Source of the DNA: Hydractinia symbiolongicarpus | Taxonomy: Eukaryota > Cnidaria > Hydrozoa > Anthoathecata > Hydractiniidae | DNA: 64,000 nucleotides | NCBI RefSeq assembly: GCF_029227915.1 | Contig: NC_079885.1 | Span: 1,612,001 to 1,676,000 of the forward strand | Reading direction: 5' to 3' | In this document: positions 23,725 to 36,000 of the stretch, piece after piece | Layout of the letters: the number at the start of each line of letters is the position of its first letter | Numbering within the stretch: the first letter of the stretch is position 1 | The notes under the pieces: generated by a model | Database searches by the model: none | What the model saw: only the letters and a program-made list of their open reading frames with translations | What the model was told of the DNA's origin: nothing | Position numbers and translations under genes: made by a program

Positions 23725-26359
23725 CCAGGGAGTAAACTCATTTCCCGAACGATTTTTTAAATTACTTTTTCACCACTAAAACGCATGAGACTTGTAGTTT
23801 TCAAAAATGTTTTCATTTTTGATGAGACGCTGAATAAAAGCAGTTTAATCGCCGGCAAACGAAAACCTGCGATTTCCCTAAATCCCGGACTCGGCCCGTA
23901 TAGTCAAAAGTATACAAAGAAAGTACCCAGGGAGTAAACTCATTTCCAGAACGATTTTTTAAATTATTATTTCACCACTAAAACGCATGAGACTTGTAGT
24001 TTTCAAGAATGTTTTCATTTTTGATGAGACGCTGAATAAAAGCAGTTTAATCGCCGGCAAACGAAAACCTGCGATTTCCCGTAAATCCCGGACTCGGCCC
24101 GTATAGTCAAAAGTATACAAAGAAAGTACCCAGGGAGTAAACTCATTTCCAAAACGATTTTTTAAATTATTTTTTCACCACTAAAACGCATAAGACTTGT
24201 AGTTTTTAAAAATGTTTTCATTTTTGATGAGACGCTGAATAAAAGAAGTTTAATCGCCGGCAAACGAAAACCCGCGATTTCCCGTAAATCCCGGGCTTGG
24301 CCCGTATAGTCAAAAGTATACAAAGAAAGTACCCAGGGAGTAAACTCATTTCCCGAACGATTTTTTAAATTACTTTTTCACCACTAAAACGCATGAGACT
24401 TGTAGTTTTTAAGAATGTTTTCATTTTTGATGAGACGCTGAATAAAAGCAGTTTAATCGCCGGCAAACGAAAACCTGCGATTTTCCGTAAATCCCGGACT
24501 CGGCCCGTATAGTCAAAAGTATACAAAGAAAGTTCCCAGGGAGTAAACTCATTTCTAGAACGATTTTTTAAATTATTTTTTTACCACTAAAACGCATAAG
24601 ACTTGTAGTTTTTAAAAATGTTTTTATTTTTGATGAGACGCTGAATAAAAGAAGTTTAATCGCCGGTAAACGAAAACCCGCGATTTCCCGTAAATCCCGG
24701 GCTTGGCCCGTATAGTCAAAAGTATACAAAGAAAGTACCCAGGGAGTAAACTCATTTCCAGAACGATTTTTTAAATTGTTTTTTCACCACTAAAACGCAT
24801 AAGACTTGTAGTTTTTAAAAATGTTTTCATTTTTGATGAGACGCTGAATAAAAGAAGTTTAATCGCCGGCAAACGAAAACCCGCGATTTCCCGTAAATCC
24901 CGGCTTGGCCCGTATAGTCAAAAGTATACAAAGAAAGTACCCAGGGAGTAAACTCATTTCCCGAACGATTTTTTAAATTACTTTTTCACCACTAAAACGC
25001 ATGAGACTTGTAGTTTTCAAAAATGTTTTCATTTTTGATGAGACGCTGAATAAAAGCAGTTTAATCGCCGGCAAACGAAAACCTGCGATTTCCCTAAATC
25101 CCGGACTCGGCCCGTATAGTCAAAAGTATATAAAGAAAGTACCCAGGGAGTAAACTCATTTCCAGAACGATTTTTTAAATTATTATTTCACCACTAAAAC
25201 GCATGAGACTTGTAGTTTTCAAGAATGTTTTCATTTTTGATGAGACGCTGAATAAAAGGAGTTTAATCGCCGTCAAACGAAAACCTGCGATTTCCCGTAA
25301 ATCCCGGACTCGGCCGGTATAGTCAAAAGTATACAAAGAAAGTACCCAGGGAGTAAACTCATTTCCAAAACGATTTTTTAAATTATTTTTTCACCACTAA
25401 AACGCATAAGACTTGTAGTTTTTAAAAATGTTTTCATTTTTGATGAGACGCTGAATAAAAGCAGTTTAATCGCCGGCAAACGAAAACCTGCGATTTCCCG
25501 TAAATCCCGGGCTTGGCCCGTATAGTCAAAAGTATACAAAGAAAGTACCCAGGAAGTAAACTCATTTCCCAAACGATTTTTTAAATTATTATTTCACCAC
25601 TAAAAGGCATGAGACTTGTAGTTTTCAAGAATGTTTTCATTTTTGATGAGACGCTGAATAAAAGCAGTTTAATCGCCGGCAAACGAAAACCTGTGATTTC
25701 CCGTAAATCCCGGACTCGGCCCGTATAGTCAAAAGTAAACAAAGAAAGTACCCAGGGAGTAAACTCATTTCCAAAACGATTTTTTAAATTATTTTTTCAC
25801 CACTAAAACGCATAAGACTTGTAGTTTGTAAAAATGTTTTCATTTTTGATGAGACGCTGAATAAAAGAAGTTTAATCGCCGGCAAACGAAAACCCGCGAT
25901 TTCCCGTAAATCCCGGGCTTGGCTCGTATAGTCAAAAGTATACAAAGAAAGTACCCAGGGAGTAAACTCATTTCCCGAACGATTTTTTAAATTACTTTTT
26001 CACCACTAAAACGCATGAGACTTATAGTTTTTAAAAATGTTTTCATTTTTGATGAGACGCTGAATAAAAGCAGTTTAATCGCCGGCAAACGAAAACCTGC
26101 GATTTCCCTAAATCCCGGACTCGGCCCGTATAGTCAAAAGTATACAAAGAAAGTACCCAGGGAGTAAACTCATTTCCAGAACGAGTTTTTAAATTATTAT
26201 TTCACCAGTAAAACGCATGAGACTTGTAGTTTTCAAGAATGTTTTCATTTTTGATGAGACGCTGAATAAAAGCAGTTTAATCGCCGGCAAACGAAAACCT
26301 GCGATTTCCCGTAAATCCCGGACTCGGCCCGTATAGTCAAAAGTATACAAAGAAAGTAC
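23725..26359. repeat. 13-mer HOR (2635 bp), copy 1
   Basis: Thirteen monomers repeat 2635 bp later. Marks shared at that offset are TTTTTAAGAATG (24,411 and 27,046), TTTCTAGAACG, TTTTTTTACCAC, TATATAAAGAAAG, AAAAGGAGTTT, CGCCGTCAAACG, GGCCGGTATAG, CCAGGAAGTAAAC, AAAAGGCATGAG, CCTGTGATTT, TAGTTTGTAAAAATG, GACTTATAG and CACCAGTAAAACG. The left break is at GTAACCAGGG versus GTACCCAGGG. Confidence 0.93.
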
Positions 26360-26435
26360 CCAGGGAGTAAACTCATTTCCCGAACGATTTTTTAAATTAC
26401 TTTTTCACCACTAAAACGCATGAGACTTGTAGTTT

Positions 26436-26457
26436 TCAAAAATGTTTTCATTTTTGA
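26436..26457. other. Conserved 22-bp dyad (potential hairpin or cruciform)
   Basis: A perfect inverted repeat has arms TCAAAAATG and CATTTTTGA around a TTTT loop. It occurs in monomers carrying TTTTCAAAAATG. In the CATAAG variants the left arm is TTAAAAATG, which keeps a 7-bp core stem and adds the palindrome TTTTTAAAAA just before it. In CAAGAATG variants one pair becomes G-T. In variant d the stem moves to AAATAT-TTTC-ATATTT. The element is therefore present in some form in nearly every monomer, at the same place. Short dyads able to form non-B DNA are known in several centromeric satellites; any role here is inference. Confidence 0.7.
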
Positions 26458-26481
26458 TGAGACGCTGAATAAAAGCAGTTT

Positions 26482-26509
26482 AATCGCCGGCAAACGAAAA
26501 CCTGCGATT
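26482..26509. other. Second inverted repeat AATCGC / GCGATT in the monomer
   Basis: AATCGC at 26482-26487 and GCGATT at 26504-26509 are reverse complements separated by 16 bases. They recur in the many monomers with CTGCGATTT or CCGCGATTT. In variant c the right arm reads GCGTTTT and the pairing is lost, so this dyad is not required in every monomer. The stem is only 6 bp and could be chance. Confidence 0.4.
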
Positions 26510-28599
26510 TCCCTAAATCCCGGACTCGGCCCGTATAGTCAAAAGTATACAAAGAAAGTACCCAGGGAGTAAACTCATTTCCAGAACGATTTTTTAAATT
26601 ATTATTTCACCACTAAAACGCATGAGACTTGTAGTTTTCAAGAATGTTTTCATTTTTGATGAGACGCTGAATAAAAGCAGTTTAATCGCCGGCAAACGAA
26701 AACCTGCGATTTCCCGTAAATCCCGGACTCGGCCCGTATAGTCAAAAGTATACAAAGAAAGTACCCAGGGAGTAAACTCATTTCCAAAACGATTTTTTAA
26801 ATTATTTTTTCACCACTAAAACGCATAAGACTTGTAGTTTTTAAAAATGTTTTCATTTTTGATGAGACGCTGAATAAAAGAAGTTTAATCGCCGGCAAAC
26901 GAAAACCCGCGATTTCCCGTAAATCCCGGGCTTGGCCCGTATAGTCAAAAGTATACAAAGAAAGTACCCAGGGAGTAAACTCATTTCCCGAACGATTTTT
27001 TAAATTACTTTTTCACCACTAAAACGCATGAGACTTGTAGTTTTTAAGAATGTTTTCATTTTTGATGAGACGCTGAATAAAAGCAGTTTAATCGCCGGCA
27101 AACGAAAACCTGCGATTTTCCGTAAATCCCGGACTCGGCCCGTATAGTCAAAAGTATACAAAGAAAGTTCCCAGGGAGTAAACTCATTTCTAGAACGATT
27201 TTTTAAATTATTTTTTTACCACTAAAACGCATAAGACTTGTAGTTTTTAAAAATGTTTTTATTTTTGATGAGACGCTGAATAAAAGAAGTTTAATCGCCG
27301 GTAAACGAAAACCCGCGATTTCCCGTAAATCCCGGGCTTGGCCCGTATAGTCAAAAGTATACAAAGAAAGTACCCAGGGAGTAAACTCATTTCCAGAACG
27401 ATTTTTTAAATTGTTTTTTCACCACTAAAACGCATAAGACTTGTAGTTTTTAAAAATGTTTTCATTTTTGATGAGACGCTGAATAAAAGAAGTTTAATCG
27501 CCGGCAAACGAAAACCCGCGATTTCCCGTAAATCCCGGCTTGGCCCGTATAGTCAAAAGTATACAAAGAAAGTACCCAGGGAGTAAACTCATTTCCCGAA
27601 CGATTTTTTAAATTACTTTTTCACCACTAAAACGCATGAGACTTGTAGTTTTCAAAAATGTTTTCATTTTTGATGAGACGCTGAATAAAAGCAGTTTAAT
27701 CGCCGGCAAACGAAAACCTGCGATTTCCCTAAATCCCGGACTCGGCCCGTATAGTCAAAAGTATATAAAGAAAGTACCCAGGGAGTAAACTCATTTCCAG
27801 AACGATTTTTTAAATTATTATTTCACCACTAAAACGCATGAGACTTGTAGTTTTCAAGAATGTTTTCATTTTTGATGAGACGCTGAATAAAAGGAGTTTA
27901 ATCGCCGTCAAACGAAAACCTGCGATTTCCCGTAAATCCCGGACTCGGCCGGTATAGTCAAAAGTATACAAAGAAAGTACCCAGGGAGTAAACTCATTTC
28001 CAAAACGATTTTTTAAATTATTTTTTCACCACTAAAACGCATAAGACTTGTAGTTTTTAAAAATGTTTTCATTTTTGATGAGACGCTGAATAAAAGCAGT
28101 TTAATCGCCGGCAAACGAAAACCTGCGATTTCCCGTAAATCCCGGGCTTGGCCCGTATAGTCAAAAGTATACAAAGAAAGTACCCAGGAAGTAAACTCAT
28201 TTCCCAAACGATTTTTTAAATTATTATTTCAACACTAAAAGGCATGAGACTTGTAGTTTTCAAGAATGTTTTCATTTTTGATGAGACGCTGAATAAAAGC
28301 AGTTTAATCGCCGGCAAACGAAAACCTGTGATTTCCCGTAAATCCCGGACTCGGCCCGTATAGTCAAAAGTAAACAAAGAAAGTACCCAGGGAGTAAACT
28401 CATTTCCAAAACGATTTTTTAAATTATTTTTTCACCACTAAAACGCATAAGACTTGTAGTTTGTAAAAATGTTTTCATTTTTGATGAGACGCTGAATAAA
28501 AGAAGTTTAATCGCCGGCAAACGAAAACCCGCGATTTCCCGTAAATCCCGGGCTTGGCTCGTATAGTCAAAAGTATACAAAGAAAGTACCCAGGGAGTA

Positions 28600-30830
28600 A
28601 ACTCATTTCCCGAACGATTTTTTAAATTACTTTTTCACCACTAAAACGCATGAGACTTATAGTTTTTAAAAATGTTTTCATTTTTGATGAGACGCTGAAT
28701 AAAAGCAGTTTAATCGCCGGCAAACGAAAACCTGCGATTTCCCTAAATCCCGGACTCGGCCCGTATAGTCAAAAGTATACAAAGAAAGTACCCAGGGAGT
28801 AAACTCATTTCCAGAACGAGTTTTTAAATTATTATTTCACCAGTAAAACGCATGAGACTTGTAGTTTTCAAGAATGTTTTCATTTTTGATGAGACGCTGA
28901 ATAAAAGCAGTTTAATCGCCGGCAAACGAAAACCTGCGATTTCCCGTAAATCCCGGACTCGGCCCGTATAGTCAAAAGTATACAAAGAAAGTACCCAGGG
29001 AGTAAACTCATTTCCCGAACGATTTTTTAAATTACTTTTTCACCACTAAAACGCATGAGACTTGTAGTTTTCAAAAATGTTTTCATTTTTGATGAGACGC
29101 TGAATAAAAGCAGTTTAATCGCCGGCAAACGAAAACCTGCGATTTCCCTAAATCCCGGACTCGACCCGTATAGTCAAAAGTATACAAAGAAAGTACCCAG
29201 GGAGTAAACTCATTTCCCGAACGATTTTTTAAATTATTTTTTCACCACTAAAACGCATGAGACTTGCAGTTTTCAAAAATGTTTTCATTTTTGATGAGAC
29301 GCTTAATGAAAGAGATTTAATCGCCGGCAAACGAAATCCCGCGTTTTCCCGTAAATCCCGGGCTTGGCCCGTATAGTCAAAAGTATACAAAGAAAGTACC
29401 CAGGGAGTAAACTCATTTCCCGAACGATTTTTTAAATTATTTTTTCACCACTAAAACGCATGAGACTTGCAGTTTTCAAAAATGTTTTCATTTTTGATGA
29501 GACGCTTAATGAAAGAGATTTAATCGCCGGCAAACGAAATCCCGCGTTTTCCCGTAAATCCCAGGCTTGGCCCGTATAGTCAAAAGTATACAAAGAAAGT
29601 ACCCAGGGAGTAAACTCATTTCCCGAACGATTTTTTAAATTATTTTTTCACCACTAAAACGCATAAGACTTGTAGTTTTTAAAAATGTTTTCATTTTTGA
29701 TGAGACGCTGAATAAGAGAAGTTTAATCGCCGGCAAACGAAAACCCGCGATTTCCCGTAAATCCCGGGCTTGGCCCGTATAGTCAAAAGTAAACAAAGAA
29801 AGTACCCAGGGAGTAAACTCATTTCCCGAACGATTTTTTAAATTATTTTTTCACCACTAAAAGGCATGAGACTTGTAGTTTTCAAAAATGTTTTCATTTT
29901 TGATGAGACGCTTAATGAAAGAGGTTTAATCGCCGGCAAACGAAATCCCGCGTTTTCCCGTAAATCCGGGGCTTGGCCCGTATAGTCGAATGTATACAAA
30001 GAAAGTACCCAGGGAGTAAACTCATTTCCCGAACGATTTTTTAAATTTTTTTTTCACCACTAAAACGCATGAGACTTGTAGTTTTCAAAAATGTTTTCAT
30101 TTATGATGAGACGCTTAATGAAAGATGTTTAATCGCCGGAAAACGAAAACCCGCGATTTCCCGTAAATCCCGGGCTTGGCCCGTATAGTCGAATGTATAC
30201 AAAGAAAGTACCCTGTGAGTAAACTCATTTCCAGAACAATTTTTTAAATTATTTTTTCACCACTAAAACGCATAAGACTTGTAGTTTTTAAAAATGTTTT
30301 CATTTTTGATGAGACGCTGAATAAAAGAAGTTTAATCGCCGGCAAAGGAAAACCCGCGATTTCCCGTAAATCCCGGGCTTGGCCCGTATAGTCAAAAGTA
30401 TACAAAGAAAGTACCCAGGGAGTAAACTCATTTCCCGAACGATTTTTTATTATATTTTTTTACCACTAAACGCATAAGACTTGTAGTTTTCAAAAATGTT
30501 TTCATTTTTGATGAGACGCTTAATGAAAGAGGTTTAATCGCCGGAAAACGAAAACCCGCGATTTCCCGTAAATCCCGGGGTTGGCCCGTATAGTCGAATG
30601 TATACAAAGAAAGTACCCTGTGAGTAAACTCATTTCCAGAACGATTTTTTAAATTATTTTTTTACCACTAAAACGCATAAGACTTGTAGTTTTTAAAAAT
30701 GTTTTCATTTTTGATGAGACGCTGAATAAAAGAAGTTTAATCGCCGGCAAACGAAAACCCGCGATTTCCCGTAAATCCCGGGCTTGGCTCGTATAGTTAA
30801 AAGTATACAAAGAAAGTACCCAGGGAGTAA
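28600..30830. repeat. 11-mer HOR (2230 bp), copy 1
   Basis: Marks recur 2230 bp later: GACTTATAG (28,654 and 30,884), ACTCGACCC (29,161 and 31,391), and AATAAGAGAAG (29,711 and 31,941). It contains two adjacent near-identical c-type monomers with GACTTGCAG and AAGAGATTTAATC, 203 bp apart, at about 29.22-29.62 kb. The first part overlaps the tail of the 13-mer repeat because that unit was itself the source. Confidence 0.78.
29977..29990 (-). other. CENP-B-box-like motif, one base short (second example)
   Basis: The same minus-strand TTCG-NNN-A-NN-CGGG arrangement lies in a variant c monomer here. Others are seen near 965, 23,690, 30,180, 30,590, 33,230, 33,430, 36,870, 46,390, 48,410, 50,640 and 63,000. 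They recur at a fixed place in a subset of monomers rather than in all. Confidence 0.25.
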
Positions 30831-31414
30831 ACTCATTTCCCGAACGATTTTTTAAATTACTTTTTCACCACTAAAACGCATGAGACTTATAGTTTTCAAA
30901 AATGTTTTCATTTTTGATGAGACGCTGAATAAAAGCAGTTTAATCGCCGGCAAACGAAAACCTGCGATTTCCCTAAATCCCGGACTCGGCCCGTATAGTC
31001 AAAAGTATACAAAGAAAGTACCCAGGGAGTAAACTCATTTCCAGAACGATTTTTTAAATTATTATTTCACCAGTAAAACGCATGAGACTTGTAGTTTTCA
31101 AGAATGTTTTCATTTTTGATGAGACGCTGAATAAAAGCAGTTTAATCGCCGGCAAACGAAAACCTGCGATTTCCCGTAAATCCCGGACTCGGCCCGTATA
31201 GTCAAAAGTATACAAAGAAAGTACCCAGGGAGTAAACTCATTTCCCGAACGATTTTTTAAATTACTTTTTCACCACTAAAACGCATGAGACTTGTAGTTT
31301 TCAAAAATGTTTTCATTTTTGATGAGACGCTGAATAAAAGCAGTTAAATCGCCGGCAAACGAAAACCTGCGATTTCCCTAAATCCCGGACTCGACCCGTA
31401 TAGTCAAAAGTATA

Positions 31415-32226
31415 CAAAGAAAGTACCCAGGGAGTAAACTCATTTCCCGAACGATTTTTTAAATTATTTTTTCACCACTAAAACGCATGAGACTTGTAGT
31501 TTTCAAAAATGTTTTCATTTTTGATGACACGCTTAATGAAAGAGGTTTAATCGCCGGCAAACGAAAACCCGCGATTTCCCGTAAATCCCGGGCTTGGCCC
31601 GTATAGTCAAAAGTATACAAAGAAAGTACCCAGGGAGTAAACTCATTTCCCGAACGATTTTTTAAATTATTTTTTCACCACTAAAACGCATGAGACTTGC
31701 AGTTTTCAAAAATGTTTTCATTTTTGATGAGACGCTTAATGAAAGAGATTTAATCGCCGGCAAACGAAATCCCGCGTTTTCCCGTAAATCCCGGGCTTGG
31801 CCCGTATAGTCAAAAGTATACAAAGAAAGTACCCAGGGAGTAAACTCATTTCCCGAACGATTTTTTAAATTATTTTTTCACCACTAAAACGCATAAGACT
31901 TGTAGTTTTTAAAAATGTTTTCATTTTTGATGAGACGCTGAATAAGAGAAGTTTAATCGCCGGCAAACGAAAACCCGCGATTTCCCGTAAATCCCGGGCT
32001 TGGCCCGTATAGTCAAAAGTAAACAAAGAAAGTACCCAGGGAGTAAACTCATTTCCCGAACGATTTTTTAAATTATTTTTTCACCACTAAAAGGCATGAG
32101 ACTTGTAGTTTTCAAAAATGTTTTCATTTTTGATGAGACGCTTAATGAAAGAGGTTTAATCGCCGGCAAACGAAATCCCGCGTTTTCCCGTAAATCCGGG
32201 GCTTGGCCCGTATAGTCAAAAGTAAA
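31415..32226. repeat. 4-mer HOR (812 bp), copy 1
   Basis: Four monomers repeat 812 bp later: GATGACACGC at 31,523 and 32,335, and GACTTGCAG at 31,694 and 32,506. The unit also contains AATAAGAGAAG and AAAAGGCATGAG monomers. Confidence 0.9.
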
Positions 32227-33038
32227 CAAAGAAAGTACCCAGGGAGTAAACTCATTTCCCGAACGATTTTTTAAATTATTTTTTCACCACTAAAACGCAT
32301 GAGACTTGTAGTTTTCAAAAATGTTTTCATTTTTGATGACACGCTTAATGAAAGAGGTTTAATCGCCGGCAAACGAAAACCCGCGATTTCCCGTAAATCC
32401 CGGGCTTGGCCCGTATAGTCAAAAGTATACAAAGAAAGTACCCAGGGAGTAAACTCATTTCCCGAACGATTTTTTAAATTATTTTTTCACCACTAAAACG
32501 CATGAGACTTGCAGTTTTCAAAAATGTTTTCATTTTTGATGAGACGCTTAATGAAAGAGATTTAATCGCCGGCAAACGAAATCCCGCGTTTTCCCGTAAA
32601 TCCCGGGCTTGGCCCGTATAGTCAAAAGTATACAAAGAAAGTACCCAGGGAGTAAACTCATTTCCCGAACGATTTTTTAAATTATTTTTTCACCACTAAA
32701 ACGCATAAGACTTGTAGTTTTTAAAAATGTTTTCATTTTTGATGAGACGCTGAATAAGAGAAGTTTAATCGCCGGCAAACGAAAACCCGCGATTTCCCGT
32801 AAATCCCGGGCTTGGCCCGTATAGTCAAAAGTAAACAAAGAAAGTACCCAGGGAGTAAACTCATTTCCCGAACGATTTTTTAAATTATTTTTTCACCACT
32901 AAAAGGCATGAGACTTGTAGTTTTCAAAAATGTTTTCATTTTTGATGAGACGCTTAATGAAAGAGGTTTAATCGCCGGCAAACGAAATCCCGCATTTTCC
33001 CGTAAATCCGGGGCTTGGCCCGTATAGTCAAAAGTAAA
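32227..33038. repeat. 4-mer HOR (812 bp), copy 2
   Basis: Second copy, differing at CCGCATTTTCCC near 32,994 (CCGCGTTTTCCC in copy 1). It is followed by one more closely related monomer at about 33.04-33.24 kb. Confidence 0.9.
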
Positions 33039-36000
33039 CAAAGAAAGTACCCAGGGAGTAAACTCATTTCCCGAACGATTTTTTAAATTATTTTTTCACC
33101 ACTAAAAGGCATGAGACTTGTAGTTTTCAAAAATGTTTTCATTTTTGATGAGACGCTTAATGAAAGAGGTTTAATCGCCGGCAAACGAAATCCCGCGTTT
33201 TCCCGTAAATCCGGGGCTTGGCCCGTATAGTCGAATGTATACAAAGAAAGTACCCAGGGAGTAAACTCATTTCCCGAACGATTTTTTAAATTTTTTTTTC
33301 ACCACTAAAACGCATGAGACTTGTAGTTTTCGAAAATGTTTTCATTTATGATGAGACGCTTAATGAAAGATGTTTAATCGCCGGAAAACGAAAACCCGCG
33401 ATTTCCCGTAAATCCCGGGCTTGGCCCGTATAGTCGAATGTATACAAAGAAAGTACCCTGTGAGTAAACTCATTTCCAGAACAATTTTTTAAATTATTTT
33501 TTCACCACTAAAACGCATAAGACTTGTAGTTTTTAAAAATGTTTTCATTTTTGATGAGACGCTGAATAAAAGAAGTTTAATCGCCGGCAAACGAAAACCC
33601 GCGATTTCCCGTAAATCCCGGGCTTGGCCCGTATAGTCAAAAGTATACAAAGAAAGTACCCAGGGAGTAAACTCATTTCCCGAACGATTTTTTATTATAT
33701 TTTTTTACCACTAAACGCATAAGACTTGTAGTTTTCAAAAATGTTTTCATTTTTGATGAGACGCTTAATGAAAGAGGTTTAATCGCCGGCAAACGAAAAC
33801 CCGCGATTTCCCGTAAATCCCGGGGTTGGCCCGTATAGTCGAATGTATACAAAGAAAGTACCCTGTGAGTAAACTCATTTCCAGAACGATTTTTTAAATT
33901 ATTTTTTTACCACTAAAACGCATAAGACTTGTAGTTTTTAAAAATGTTTTCATTTTTGATGAGACGCTGAATAAAAGAAGTTTAATCGCCGGCAAAAGAA
34001 AACCCGCGATTTCCCGTAAATCCCGCTTGGCCCGTATAGTCAAAAGTATACAAAGAAAGTACCCAGGGAGTAAACTCATTTCCCGAACGATTTTTTAAAT
34101 TACTTTTTCACCACTAAATCGCATGAGACTTGTAGTTTTTAAAAATGTTTTCATTTTCGATGAGACGCTAAATTAAAGAAGTTTAATCGCCAGCAAACGA
34201 AAACCTGCGATTTCCCGTAAATCCTGGACTCGGCCCGTATAGTCAAAACTATACAAAGAAAGTACCCAGGGAGTAAACTCATTTCCCAAACGATTTTTTA
34301 AATTATTATTTCACCACTAAAACGCATGAGACTTGAAGTTTTCAAGAATGTTTTCATTTTTGATGAGACGCTGAATAAAAGCAGTTTAATCGCCGACAAA
34401 CGAAAACCTGCGATTTCCCGTAAATCCCGGACTCGGTCCGTATAGTCAAAAGTATACAAAGAAAGTACCCAGGGAGTAAACTCATTTCCAGAACGATTTT
34501 TTAAATTATTTTTTCACCACTAAAACGCATAAGAGTTGTAGTTTTTAAAAATGTTTTCATTTTTGATGAGACGCTGAATAAAAGAAGTTTAATCGCCTGC
34601 AAACGAAAACCCGCGATTTCCCGCAAATCCCGGGCTTGGCCCGTATAGTCAAAAGTATACAAAGAAAGTACCCAGGGAGTAAACTCATTTCCCGAACGAT
34701 TTTTTAAATTACTTTTTCACCACTAAAACGCATGAGACTTGCAGTTTTCAAAAATGTTTTCATTTTTGATGAGACGCTGAATAAAAGCAGTTTAATCGCC
34801 GGCAAACGAAAACCTGCGATTTCCCTAAATCCCGGCCTCGGCCCGTATAGTCAAAAGTATACAAAGAAAGTACCCAGGGAGTAAACTCATTTCCAGAACG
34901 ATTTTTTAAATTATTTTTTCACCACTAAAAGCAAAAGACTTGTACTTTTTAAAAATGTTTTCATTTTTGATGAGACGCTGAATAAGAGAAGTTTAATCGC
35001 CGGCAAACGAAAACCCGCGATTTCCCGTAAATCCCGGGCTTGGCCCGTATAGTCAAAAGTATACAAAGAAAGTACCCAGGGAGTAAACTCATTTCCCGAA
35101 CGATTTTTTATATTATTTTTTTACCACTAAACGCATGAGACTTGTAGTTTTCAAAAATATTTTCATATTTGATGGGACGCTGAATAAAAGAAGTTTAATC
35201 GCCGGCAAACGAAAATCCGCGATTTCCCGTAAATCCCGGACTCGGCCCGTATAGTCAAAAGTATACAAAGAAAGTACCCAGGGAGTAAACTCATTTCCCG
35301 AACGATTTTTTAAATTATTTTTTCACCACTAAAACGCATGAGACTTGTAGTTTTTAAAAATGTTTTCATTTTTGATGAGACGCTTAATGAAAGAGGTTTA
35401 ATCGTCGGCAAACGAAAACCTGCGATTTCCCGTAAATCCCGGACTCGGCCCGTATAGTCAAAGGTATACAAAGAAAGTACCCAGGGAGTAAACTCATTTC
35501 CAGAACGATTTTTTAAATTATTTTTTCACCACTAAAACGCATAAGACTTGTAGTTTTTAAAAATGTTTTCATTTTTGATGAGACGCTTAATGAAAGAGGT
35601 TTAATCGCCGGAAAACGAAAACCCGCGATTTCCCGTAAATCCCGGGCTTGGCCCGTATAGTCGAATGTATACAAAGAAAGTACCCTGTGAGTAAACTCAT
35701 TTTCAGAACGATTTTTTAAATTATTTTTTTACCACTAAAACGCATAAGACTTGTAGTTTTTAAAAATGTTTTCATTTTTGATGAAACGCTGAATAAAAGA
35801 AGTTTAATCGCCGGCAAAAGAAAACCCGCGATTTCCCGTAAATCCCGCTTGGCCCGTATAGTCAAAAGTATACAAAGAAAGTACCCAGGGAGTAAACTCA
35901 TTTCCCGAAAGATTTTTTAAATTACTTTTTCACCACTAAATCGCATGAGACTTGTAGTTTTTAAAAATGTTTTCATTTTCGATGAGACGCTAAATTAAAG

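Larger units (their letters stand above)
26382..26583 (+). repeat. Representative monomer (variant a) with its landmarks
   Basis: This 202-bp monomer serves as a reference; it is one base short because TTTCCCGTAAAT is TTTCCCTAAAT here. In order it holds an A/T block (ATTTTTTAAATTAC then a T run, about 26386-26405), CACCACTAAAACGCATGAGAC, a 22-bp dyad at 26436-26457, GATGAGACGCTGAATAAAAG, a G+C-richer part starting at TCGCCGGCAAACG, CCTGCGATTTCCC, CCCGGACTCGGCCCGTATAG, the palindrome GTATAC, and AAAGAAAGTACCCAGGGAG leading into CTCATTTCC. Most variants differ at a small set of positions: CATGAG/CATAAG, TTTTCAAAAATG/TTTTTAAAAATG, AGCAG/AGAAG, CCTGCG/CCCGCG, and GGACTCGG/GGGCTTGG. Those linked differences define the variant types used to trace higher-order repeats. 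Confidence 0.9.
26360..28994. repeat. 13-mer HOR (2635 bp), copy 2
   Basis: Nearly identical to copy 1; one mismatch noticed (CAACACTAAAAGG near 28,232 versus CACCACTAAAAGG). A partial third copy continues for about 170 bp until GGACTCGACCC at 29,161, where it diverges. Confidence 0.93.
30831..33060. repeat. 11-mer HOR, copy 2, with a nested 4-mer expansion
   Basis: Follows copy 1 at a 2230-bp offset until about 32.25 kb. After that, matching sequence resumes at a 3245-bp offset (GATTTTTTATTATAT at 30,441 and 33,686). The difference of 1015 bp is exactly five monomers and is filled by the 812-bp duplication plus one further monomer. Confidence 0.75.

Noticed and set aside
26468-26473. AATAAA polyadenylation signal in most monomers (GCTGAATAAAAG)
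   Set aside because: A six-base A-rich match is expected by chance in a 62% A+T repeat. It is lost in CTTAATGAAAG monomers, and there is no transcription evidence.
26480-26500. Full CENP-B box at TTTCGTTTGCCGG on the minus strand
   Set aside because: Only the first part resembles the box; the required central A and the CGGG block are absent, so it fails the minimal motif.
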